From Ifrita kowaldi (lineage: Eukaryota > Chordata > Aves > Passeriformes > Cinclosomatidae), in contig VZRS01009476.1 in the NCBI GenBank assembly GCA_013398055.1, forward strand, positions 34,776 through 98,775: DNA of 64,000 nucleotides, written 5' to 3'. The notes below the pieces were generated by a model. That model worked only from the letters and a program-made list of their open reading frames with translations. It was not told where the DNA came from and did not search any database. The translations under genes were made by a program, and so were the position numbers. Of the stretch, positions 40,501-52,500 are shown in pieces; positions within the stretch are counted from its first letter, which is position 1; every line of letters starts with the position of its first letter.

Positions 40501-43500
40501 CAATACCTTTGCTCTCCTTCCTGCCTGAGCAGTCTGGACGAGACTGACAAATTCAAAGTGACCTTCTGCAGGTCTGTTTTGTGGTTAGGTAGGGTTTAGG
40601 TGTATAAATTTCAGGTTTATTTGCTGTGTTTGGCAATTGTCTTGCCTTTTATTGAATTTATGACGAAATGTTAATAAACGAGTATTTGCAGCGTTTCCCC
40701 AGTAAAATGTATTTTATTTTATTCGCAGTACAAGATGAACTCCTATGGTTATCAGCCATTTTATATGGCTCTTGAAGAAGATGGCAATGCCCATGGAGTT
40801 CTCTTGCTTAACAGCAATGCAATGGGTAAGAAACCCTTTATTTCATAAAATCATGAAATGGCTGGGGTTAGAAGGGGCACTAAAGCTCATCCTGTTCCAC
40901 CCCCCTGCAGGGACACCTTCCACTGTCCCAGGCTGCTCCAAGCCCCGTCCAGCCTGGCCTTGGACACTGCCAGGGATCCAGGGGCAACCACAGCTTCTCT
41001 GGAAATCCCATCCCAGCCCCTCACCACCCTCACAGGGAGCAATTTCTTCCCAACATCCCATCTAAACCTCCCCTCTGTCAGTCTGAAGCCATTCACCCTT
41101 GTCTGGTCCCTCCAGACCTTTGTAAATTGACTCTCTCCATCCTCCTCCGTGTTCCATTTTTACAGTCAGTGTTTTGCACTAGTGGCAAATCCAGGCACCC
41201 TTTTCTCCTTTCCTTCCCTCCATTTCCAGATGTGACTTTCCAGCCCACCCCTGCCCTGACCTACCGCACCACTGGAGGGATTCTCGACTTCTACATGGTC
41301 TTGGGCCCAGCTCCCGAACTCGTGGTTCAGGAATACACTGAGGTAGGAGCCTGACTAATGCTGGGCTTGGGGGGGTTGGTTGGGTTCCTCTTCACCTCCT
41401 CACTGCAAACATCCTTTCCCATTTTCAGCTGGTTGGCCGCCCAGTGATGCCAGCCTACTGGTCCTTGGGATTCCAGCTGTGCCGCTACGGATACGCCAAC
41501 GACTCGGATATCGCCCAGCTGGTGGAGGAAATGAAGGCAGCTCAGATTCCCTATGTACGTTGGGAGCAAGTAACATCTGAGCTTCTGGCATCGCAGCATT
41601 GACTAGAACCATTTAAACACTAAACCAGAAAGCAACCAAAAAAACCCCACTGGGGTAGAGAAGAGCAGGTTTAGTTCCACAGACTCCAGGCTGTGTTAGA
41701 AGTTGCTTAATTTTAATTTTTTCTTTATCATTCACACCAAGGAATGACAGGAAGGAGCAGTGATCAAGAAGAAAAACAGGCAGGGAAAAAATGAGGCAGC
41801 ATCATTTCAGTGCTGTAATGCTCTTGGTCAAACCAGCTGTGATTTGGCCCAGGTTGTTGTTGGGATAGTTGGAATAGCCCAGAGATCTAAAAAAATTATG
41901 CTATAAATTGAATGTGATTTAATTTTAAATACAGTAACATCAATGTTTCAATATAGAACAACTGCTTCCATTGTTTCCTTATAGCTATGGAAATATAGGT
42001 GCAGTTTCTGTGTACACACAAATGGACAAATCCAGTTTTTTCCTCTATCATGTATCCTACCCTCCAATCAGATGCAGCAGTGAAAGGTTTATTTTGTTTT
42101 GGACTTGCTGATAGATTGTGTAATATTCATTTAAAAACTTCAGCCTGAAGTTACCACTGCTTCCAGTTTTACACATCAAAAGTTCTGTATTTTACTTATT
42201 ATGGCAGATTTTCAACATTTGGCAAAAAAAGGGAAAAAACCACTTAAAATTAATTGAGGTTTTTTTTTTTTTGAACTGTAGGACGTCCAATATTCAGATA
42301 TTGACTACATGGAGAGGCAAATGGACTTCACCCTTAGCAAACAATTTGCCGGATTACCGGCTCTGATCGACAAAATCAAAGCAGAAGGAATGAGATTTAT
42401 CATTATCCTGGTCAGTTTGGAACATTGCTTTCAAATTTCAATACAGCATCACAAAATGGACAATATATTCAACTCGAGTTTTGAGCATAAGGGTAAAAGT
42501 GTTTTTAATTGTAGGATCCAGCCATTTCTGCGAATGAAACCAATTATCCTGCCTTCTCCAGAGGTTTGGACAATGATGTCTTCATAAAAAGGCCTGACAC
42601 CAATGAAATTTTATATTCCAAGGTACTGTGCAGGGAAGAGTATTTCAACCTGTGTGTTGTTGATGCTCAGTTTGGATTCAGCATGGTTTGAGTATTTGAA
42701 ATATTCTTTGTCCTATTAGGTCTGGGCATTTCTTCCCAATGTCCAAATCAACGAGTCACTACCTCATGAAACACAAGTAGAGGTAAATATTGACATGGTT
42801 TGGTTCTGGACTCAAATATAGACATTAATTAATGGAATTAATTAATGAAAATAGCAGCAAACTCATTGATAAATCTCATGGAAAAATAAGTTGCAGAATC
42901 TGGCTAAATCATCCTAAGTGCCAAAAAAAATCAATAACAAGTAATTATTTTTTGTCTTTTGCTAAATTTTTTTTAAACTTTCCAGAATTTAACTATGGGA
43001 TACCTTCAGTCCCCTTATCTGACTTGTTTTCCTTCTGTTTTTACAGCTCTACGCAGCGTATTCTGCTTTCCCAGACTTCTTCCGCAATTCCACGGTGGAG
43101 TGGTGGAAGAAGGAAATCCTGGAGGTCTACAACAATCCCACTGCCTCGAAAAGCCTCAAGTTTGATGGCCTGTGGATTGTAAGTGTAGAAATCTGATTTC
43201 TGGATTGTTTTTCTCTGCCAGACATTGGTGGAGAGAGCTCCAATTCCCAGTGTCTGCACTGCTCTGGCAGAAGCATCCCATGTTAAATTCTCATTAAGGA
43301 AACGTTGGACTTGATGATCTTGGAGGTTATTCCCTTGAAACAAAGACTTGCTGAATCACAGAATAGTTTGGATTCGAAGAGATCTTAAAAATCTTCTATT
43401 CCCACCGCCTGCCATGGTCAGGAACACCTTCCACTGTCCCAGGCTGCTCCAAGCCCCATCCAGCCTGGCCTTGGACACTGCCAGGGATCCAGGGGCAGCC

Positions 43501-46500
43501 ACAGCTTCACGGGGCAGCCACAGCTGCTGTGGGCACCCTGTGCCAGGGCCTCCCCACCCTCACAGGGAACAATTCCCTCCCAATATCCCAACTAATCCTG
43601 CCCTCCTTCAGCACAAGGCCATTCCCCCTTTCTTCTGTCACTCCATGCCCCCATGGAAAATCCCTTTCCTGCCTTTTCATCAACCCCTTTCATGGATCAT
43701 GGGATGTCCAACTGAGATTGCAGCTGCAGGGGCTCCTGAGGAACCCTGCAACACTGCTTGTGTGTAATTCAGAATTTACGGTGTTCTGTAGCAGACTATG
43801 GGGTTTTGCTCTGTGTTTTTAGGACATGAATGAACCAGCAGCTTTTGTGAATGGTGCCGTGGATGGCTGTAGGAACAACCTCCTAAATAATCCTCCCTAC
43901 ATGCCTCGTAAGTCTGATCCCTCCTTAGAACAGTTTTAGGTTTTTCTGGTTCCTACATAAATTCTTGCCCGGTATATGGGGAGTAAAAGCCTAAATAAAG
44001 ATGGGTTTATAAACCCACAGCTCCTCACTGAACGTGGCCCTTTATTTCTGAGATTATGGGCATGCTGCAAGCCCAGACACTTCAGCAGGAGCAGGAGCTG
44101 TGCAGCGCTTTGTAAATGTAAAGTTCTTTCCAGCTCCTTGCTGCATATGGATTTTGATCCCTATTTTGTGTCTAAGTGTTTTGCTTGAGGCACGGCAGAG
44201 AATTGAGCTCTCTGTTTTGCAGTTTTCTCAGATGAATAATGCAATTAATTAAAAATTTAGAAAATATCCATGTGTCTCCTCTCATTATCATTTATGTGAG
44301 CAGTCAAATGCTTGAAATGCTTCGCTTCTTAGCTCGGCTTTCCTGAAGTGCTGGTGTAAAGTAGTACTAATTAGGAATTATTTATTCATGGTTTATTAGC
44401 ATATCTCACTGCTTGTATTCAGGTTTCATGAGTGGTTTCTCAGGAATTTCCAGGAAATTAATATTCAGGCACAGATCATCCCCCCACCACACCCATTTTA
44501 CTGTTTATGTGGTTGGTGTGACAGTGTTTAAAAAGATTTGAAATATTTTCTGATCTACTCTGATTATTCTTTGAGCTTCTGTAGTAAGAGTATCTGTAAC
44601 TGAACTATTAAAACATTCACAGACCCAGATACCTGCAGAGAAATATTGAAAATAGTCCATTTTGGAGAATATATTTTTATAACTAATAAATAAGTGACTG
44701 TATAAAGAGACTGAATGCCTAACAAATTAGGAAAATTAAGGAAAAGTAACTCAAATTATTAATACATGCTTATTAATAATAATAAATATATTTCTTCGCT
44801 TTCCACAAGATTTGGGATCCAGGTCAGCAGGATTATCCTACAAAAGTCCATGCATGGAAGCTCAACAATACCTCGCAGACGGGACCCCAGTCAGACACTA
44901 CGACGTCCACAACCTTTACGGATGGTCCCAAACCAAACCCACCCTGGAGTAAGTGCTTTGCATATTCCATGCTGCCTCCAAAAGGTGTTCCAAAGGGGCA
45001 TTCCATGCCCGCATTCCTACGGCCAAAACTGTCATTGGTTTATTTAAGATGCCTGAGTGATCTTTCTCTTCACTCTGATTAATTTGGTTCTTCAACCCAG
45101 CTCCAAGCGGAGTTGGATGCTCCAAGGGCTGGGCAGCTCCTGGAGTTATTCCGGTCAGGGATGTCCCTGTGCTGCAGGGAGGTGGGCCCAGAGCTGCAGG
45201 AGCAGGTGAGGGGGGGTCTGTGCAGGGCTGAGCTGGAGCTGTGCTTCCGTGGTTCCCCTGCAACAAATCCCTTCTGCACATAATTACTGTAATTAAAACA
45301 TCACGCACTTGTCGTTTCTAGGTGCTGCTGGGAATGCCTGGTTTACTCCAGGTTGGTTCTGGTTTTCCTCACACTTCACATCCAGTGAGGGAAAATGAAG
45401 AGAGTTTTTCAGTCATGTGAATTTCAGAAGGGCTCGGTTATGTTCTCTATTTAAAATGCAGTGAAAAGGGGGAAGGGTGACTTTTAAAATGCAAAGTGTG
45501 AGCGCAAAGCTTTACTTTTTAGCATTTCTTCACCCAGCTCCAAGGCAAACGTCATTATCTGTCCCCGTGAATTGTCCCCAGCCTGCTTTAGATAACGCCC
45601 GATCTAATGATAATGGGGCTGGGCTGTTTCATTTACAATTCAACGAGTGAGCAAGGCACAGATTTTCTGTGCAGGTCTTAACGACCTTAAAGCCCTTGGT
45701 AACTTTGATATTACCATAAAGAGAGAAAATATCAGGGCTGTTTGGATTTGTGAGAGGATGCTCCGCTGGCAGCGTGCCAGCGCAGCCCTGCCAGTCAAGG
45801 CAGCGGCGAAATTGCTGACAGGACAGGAGGGAATGTCTGATCCCTGTGCTGTCAGCTGGATGTCACGGGATTTGTGCATCACAAAATGTGGTGGGTTGGG
45901 CCCTGGCTGAGCTCCAGGTACCACCAAAGCCCCTCCAGCTCTCCGCTCCTCAGCTGGGAAGAGGAGAGAAAATATAAAGAAAGATTCATGGATTGAGAGA
46001 AGGACAGGGAGAGATCAGCCCCCAGTTACTGCCACAGGTGAAGCAACTCGATTGTGGAGAACAGTTTAATTTATAACCAATCAAATAAGAGAGGATAATG
46101 ACAATGAAAACTAAATCTTAATCTTAATTCCCTCCAGTCTTCACTTCTCTCCTAATCCATTCCTTATTTTATACCCGCTCCCCAGCAGAGGTGCAGGGGA
46201 CACGGGTCAGGGGTTGCAGTCCGTTCATCACACGCCGTCTCTGCTGCTCCTTCCTCCCCCCTCTCGTCCCCTCCTCCTCTCTCCAGGGCTCCACAGCTTC
46301 CTGCCAGCATCCAGCTCCAGCACAGGCATCCCACGGGATCACAGCCTCCTTTGGGCATCCTCCTGCGCCGGTGTGGGCTCCTCCGGGGGCTGCAGGTGGA
46401 TCTCTGCTCCCGCATGGAACTCGCTGGGCTGCAGGGGAATACCAGCTCCGGAGCCTGGAGCATCTCCTGCCCCTCCTGCACTGACCTGGGGTCTGTAGGG

Positions 46501-49500
46501 CCGCTGCTCCCACATACCCTCACCCCTCTCTCCAGCTCCAGTTGCTGTTGGAAGCAGTGTTTCCCTTTCTCATTCCCGTTATCCCAAAGCCACTCAGTGC
46601 TGCTGATGGGCTCAGCCAGGGGCAGATCCCTCTCGGCTCCACCAGAAATCAGGAAGCTCCAGGAAGTTTCTCGCTGGAGCCACCCCTGCAGCACCCCCAT
46701 TGCCAAAACCTTGCTGTGCAAACTCAGTGGAATAGACAATAATTTGATAGGAAAAGGAGCACTGCCGTCGTTTCTGTGTTTTAAGTGTGAACTGAAATAT
46801 TCCCATCTCTTTTGCGAGGCACTGCAACAGAAATCACTACAATAAATCTCACAGCTCCCACAGATACTCTCACACTGGAAATTTATACGAAATGTTATCT
46901 ACAAAATATATATACACATATATTTCAGTCCCAAATTTATTTTTTGGCAGTAACTGAAGGGGTAATTGTGAAACTGAAGAAATGTAATAATTTATTTTTA
47001 TACTAAACCATCCAAACAGAAAGATTATTTGCACACAAAACTCACAAAAGACTGTTACTGAGAAGTGAACATCAATATTTTACGTAACCTGGTGTCATTT
47101 CAGTTCTCCATCCTTTAAACACAGAAACTTCAGGATATCGCCTTGATGTTGCTCTTTTGTAATGAGGTTTTTGCATGGCCAGAACCCTTAGCAGTGAACA
47201 CAGGAACTGTTTGGAAGTTAATTCAGCCTTTGTGACCTGAATAATTGGTTTTCATGGATAAAGGTATGGAGCTGCAGGCCTGAGCCTCCAGCCACAGCAC
47301 GCCCAGGTCGTGCCCATCCCTGAGCAGGTCTACACATCACATTCACTGCCCTCACTTTTGAAATTCCAGCTGCCACTTCCAAAGCACTATTGGCACAGGG
47401 AAAGCAAGCAGACAGTGAAAATGTTGGGCAGTGTGTTGCAAAGGAATAAAGGATCCTGGAAAAGTTACTGTTTGTCCTGGAGGAAATAATTGTGGCACAT
47501 TAGTCTGGTTTAATTGCCGTGGTAATTTAAGTGACTTGTGTATCTTTGCTGTAATTATGGTGCCACTAAAGTTGCAATCCTATAGAAAAATAAGCAAATA
47601 GTGCCTTATTGAAGCAGCAGTTCGGGCTATTAAGGTGGAGCTCTCGCTGGAGAGCAGTGGGATTTAATCAGGGTGATTTTCTGACTAATATTCCTATTGA
47701 TATCCTGTCACCTTGGTCTTTCTGAAAGGACTACAAATCCCTGACTCTTTTTTTTTTGTTTTATTCCAGTAACTTTTAGTCAACTAAACTTACACTGAGA
47801 GGTCCAATATTCCTGCTACCTCTGTTTTCACTCTTGTGAGCCTTTTGGTTTGATTTTTGCTAAATTATTTTCAACTGTTGCTTCAGATTTTCGGGTACTT
47901 TAAGAAAGGAATGATGTGCCCTGGAACACATCGTGGAGCCCTTGGAAAACGTGCTTAGAAAAGCTTTGTTATGTTCCTATTTTCCCTCACAGGAGTGAGG
48001 CTGAGCTGGAAAAATGTATTTTAATCCTTCTTTGTTTGCCAGTTCTCTTTGCAGCCGCAGCTTGGCCAGCATTGCTGGGACTGTGTGTGGATCATATTGA
48101 ATTGCCACAAAAAGCACGAATGGACTGGATGTATATAATGCAGCCCTTCACTGTGATAATATAAACCCATATATTTCTTTTCAGAGGCTCTTATGCAATA
48201 AATTCCCACTCAATATTTCTCCTGTAACTTGTTTCTCTGTCTGTTTTCCATCCAGGGCTTTGCAGAGTATCACCAAGGAGCGCGGCATCGTCATCACCCG
48301 TTCCACGTACCCCAGCAGCGGGAGGTGGTCGGGGCACTGGCTGGGGGACAACACGGCAGCCTGGGATCAGCTGCCCAAATCTGTGGTTGGTACGTGGCAG
48401 GAAAAGGGTCTGCATTCCTGGGATCACCGAGTCATGGAATGGTTTGGGTTGGGAGGGACCTTAAAACTCATCCAGTTCCACCCCTGCCATGGCAGGGACA
48501 CCTTCCACAGACCAGGTTGCTCTGAGCTTTATCCAACCTGGTTTTGCTTCTCCTTCACTTCCTTGCTTTCTGTATTCCTGTGATTTTTAGATGTAAAAAA
48601 TTGGTTCAGCAACCAGAATTTGTGGTCAATTCCTTTTTCTTCTTACTTCCTTCTGCACCAGGTGCTGGGAACCCCTTTAATTCCCTTGGTTCAGCAACCA
48701 GAATTTGTGGTCAATTCCTTTTTTCCTTTTTCTTCTTACTTCCCTCTGCACCAGGTGCTGGGAACCACTTTAATTCCCTTGGGACCAGACTCCTCCATGC
48801 CCTGTGTCCTGCCCCTCATTTTTTTCTTTGCTCCTGTCCACCCACATCCCATCCCTTTCCATAGCAGGAAAATACCACACATTAGAGAAATTGTGGGGCT
48901 TTTATTTGTTTTTTTCTCTTCTGATTCAGCAGTACAATAAACATTGCCTGTGTAACCATCATGTGAAAAAACCCAGCCAGTAACACTGATTTATTTCTCT
49001 TTTCAGGTATGCTGGAGTTCAGTCTCTTTGGAATATCTTATGTAAGCTAATGAGTTATTAACTTCTATTTAATTACCCTGATGCTGGACATGATAATACA
49101 GTTTTCCATGTGGGTTATTCTGAAAATTTCAGACAGGAGCTGATATCTGTGGCTTCTTCCAAGACGCGGAGTACGAGATGTGCCTGCGCTGGATGCAGCT
49201 GGGTGCGTTTTACCCGTTTTCGAGGAATCACAATGGGAAAGGAACAAAGGTGAGTGGCGATATTTTAACAGCTGTAAACACCTGGGCCCTTGCAGCACAC
49301 AGGCAAAACCAGCCAGAACAAAGCACAACTAGCCTGGCACAAAAACTCCCCACATTTGAATTAAAATGGAGAAGAAAAGAACACTTTTGGCTCTTTATCA
49401 AGTGGAAATTGTCAGTATTTCTATGCTGTCTCTGCTACGAGCCTCCCCATCACCTGGGAGGTTTTATGCCCGCAGAGGGGCTGCTGTGGGATTTGGACAC

Positions 49501-52500
49501 TTGAAGGAAGCACGGTTCTGACTTTGCTCAGACTGAATCAAACTCTACATATTTTCTCCTCTGTGCCTTTCGGATTTCAATGTGCTACAGCAGGGCTAAA
49601 GTGGAGATTTTATGGCAAAAACTTCAAGGAGCACAACCGACCTCGGTGCTCTCAGCCCTAATTGCCCGTAATTACACAGCAAATGAGAAAATGGGGCAGT
49701 GGAATAAGATGCTGCAGTGAGACTCAGGAATTCCCGTGCTTCGCACATTTGCCACCATCAGATATTGTATTTCTGCTAAAAGGAAAGGGAAGTAATTGCC
49801 TAAATGGAGGCTAAGGACTGGAGTGGAGAAAGCTGTCAAACAAGATAACTGGGAAAATAAGAAAAAGGGAAACAGCACTTCTGTTCCAGGGAAAGCTTCA
49901 GGTGTAGCAGAGTGGAGCTATTTAGATGGCAAATATCTAATGGATTAAAGTCTCCTTTTGAAAGGCGGCTGCTTTATCTCGCAGCACACACCTTCCACAG
50001 GCCTGGGAAAGCCTCAAAATGCAGATTCGGGGTTATCGTGGTGCTTCCAGTCTTACCCAATTTGCCAAGGCTTTGTTCCATACATTTCATAAAGATTGGG
50101 AGCTCTGCTGCCACCAGTCACCGGTGCCTCGGACCCTTGCTGCGAGGCTGGGAACGGGGTGCTGATGGATGCTCTACAGGGGGAGGTGTCACGCCTTGGG
50201 ACACCTTGCACTGAACATTTTTACCGTGTTTCCCCTGGGTTTTTATCAGCTTTTCTCCTTTTAGTTCCCCTCTCAGGGCTGACAGTGACAGCCACTGTTT
50301 TCACTCACTCCTGAGCTGAAGAATAAATAACTGAAGATGCTCTGCTTCAGAGGAGAAATTTCCTTGGCTTGTTTTGCTACGTTGATTTTGGGTTTTTGGC
50401 TTTTTTTTTAAGCTTTCCCAGGCAGTCCAATCCAGCTTCTCTAACAACACTCTCTTCTCCTCCAGAGGCAAGATCCTGCTGCCTGGGATGCCAAATTTCA
50501 GGAGGTTTCCAGGGATGTGCTGAACATCAGATACACGCTGTTGCCTTATCTCTACACCTTACTGCACGACGCCCACGCCCACGGCAGCACCGTGGTCCGC
50601 CCCCTTCTCCACGAGTAAGTGCAATTCCCCGGCTCTCCTGACCAGGAATTCCCATTAAAACTCCTCTAGCTGGGACCCCCCTAACAACAGAGTTTTCTCT
50701 TTGTTACAGCATTTTCCCCTTCAATTAAATAAACAAGTCTTGGCTGGGAAAAACAGAGGTTTTTGCATGTGGTGATTTGCTTTTTTCAAAGAAACTCAGA
50801 AAATAGCGGCTCAAATTAGAAAATCTGTCCCAGGCTGTACAAGATCTTATTATTGTAATACAAACATAAGACCTTCCGAGTTTTGTTGTCTCAACTAAAA
50901 AGCAAAAGCAAAGAAATGGAAAGAAAATAAACCTAAAGTACTAACTTGCATTTCTCTAACGAGTTTCACTTTGTGCATTCCTGGCAACCATTAATTGATC
51001 TCCAAATTATTAACAGCAATAACGAGGCAATAGATACTAGAAAGAGTGGGTTCAGTTACTGACAGAAGGGTCTTCAAGGAGGGCCGCTTTGGGAAAGCTC
51101 AGCTCTCGCTGTCTCATCCTGGCAGGTTTGTGGAGGACAGGAGAACGTGGGACATCGACCAGCAGTTCCTCTGGGGTCCTGCCCTGCTCATCAGCCCCGT
51201 GATGAGACCGGTGAGGTTTTAAGCACCAGTTATTCAAATAATTTTAATTAAGCTTCACTTTTTGATTTGAGGTGCCTAAAATTTGTGTGTTTAACTGCAG
51301 AATGAGCGAAGTGTGGAGGCTTATTTCCCCAATGCCCGCTGGTATGATTACTACACAGTAAGTCATCCTACAAAAATTACATTTCAAAACTTGTATTTTA
51401 ACTTGTGTTTTCTGTCTTTCCACAGTACTGAGCGTGGCAGGGAGGTGGGAACGCTCTCCTGCCTAATTTGCATTTAATAGAAGTTCTTAGAAACATAAAA
51501 TCCACTCAGCTGATTAAAAAAATATTGAAAATCCTCAATTCCTTTATCATAATGTATAATAACATGACCAGAGTTACAGTAGATGAAAAGGTGAAGCAGT
51601 ACCTTTAATTTAGAGCTCTTTTCGATTGTTGTAACCCTTGAACGAGACACTGAATGGTTTTGTAATGGAATGCTCTGATAAAGAAAAAAAACCCCCAGGT
51701 TTAGCTGCATAATTTTTCCCAGAAAATAATAAAAGATTTGGTAACAGGAAGAGCAGGATCAAAACTCCCTTCATTAATCACAGGTTTGTGTTTCCCTGCT
51801 TGGCCCCTTTGGTTCAGCTGCCATCACCCACGGTCAGGCCACGCTTTTATAGGGCCAAAATTTCAGGGTTCCTCTTATTAATAGTTACTCCTGCAGCAAC
51901 AACTCCTAATTAACCTGTCTAGAGAAATATTATCACAGCATTCTGAAGGAAAACCCGGTAAAAATTCAATTTTCTTGTACACAGCAGGCAGATACTGGCT
52001 TTAGGGGACAACTCCAGAATTTATTGGCTCCTTTGGAGCATATCAACCTGCATATCCGAGGTGGATACATCCTGCCTTGGCAGAGGCCTGCTAATACAAC
52101 TGCTTACAGGTAGGAATAGGTGAAAACTTTAAATTTAATTGATTTTTTTGGGTTTTTGGTGTTTTTTTTTTTTTCCCTAATGGTCTCCTTTAACAGTATG
52201 GGATGGGATGGCTGTGGGAGGTCAGCAGGGTGGTACACAACGTTTCTGTACAGAAATTACCATTTGGAAAATATGGAATGAGATCAGCTGAGGGAATTGA
52301 GGGAAAATTGTGATTTCCACAGCCGGAAAAACGCGATGGGACTCACGGTGGCCCTGGATGATGCTCTGTTTGCAGAAGGACACCTTTATTGGGATGATGG
52401 GGTCCGCATTGGTACGTCCAGTCTTTCTTACCTCCCTAAAACCCTTTATTTTTTGCTGTGGGAATGGCTGGATCCTGCCAAGAGAGGCTCTATCCTTGGA

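Noticed and set aside
46164..46845. Open frames of up to 191 codons on both strands in a GC-rich block
   Set aside because: They lie inside the solo LTR in SI intron 37; GC-rich sequence lowers stop frequency and no domain is recognisable.
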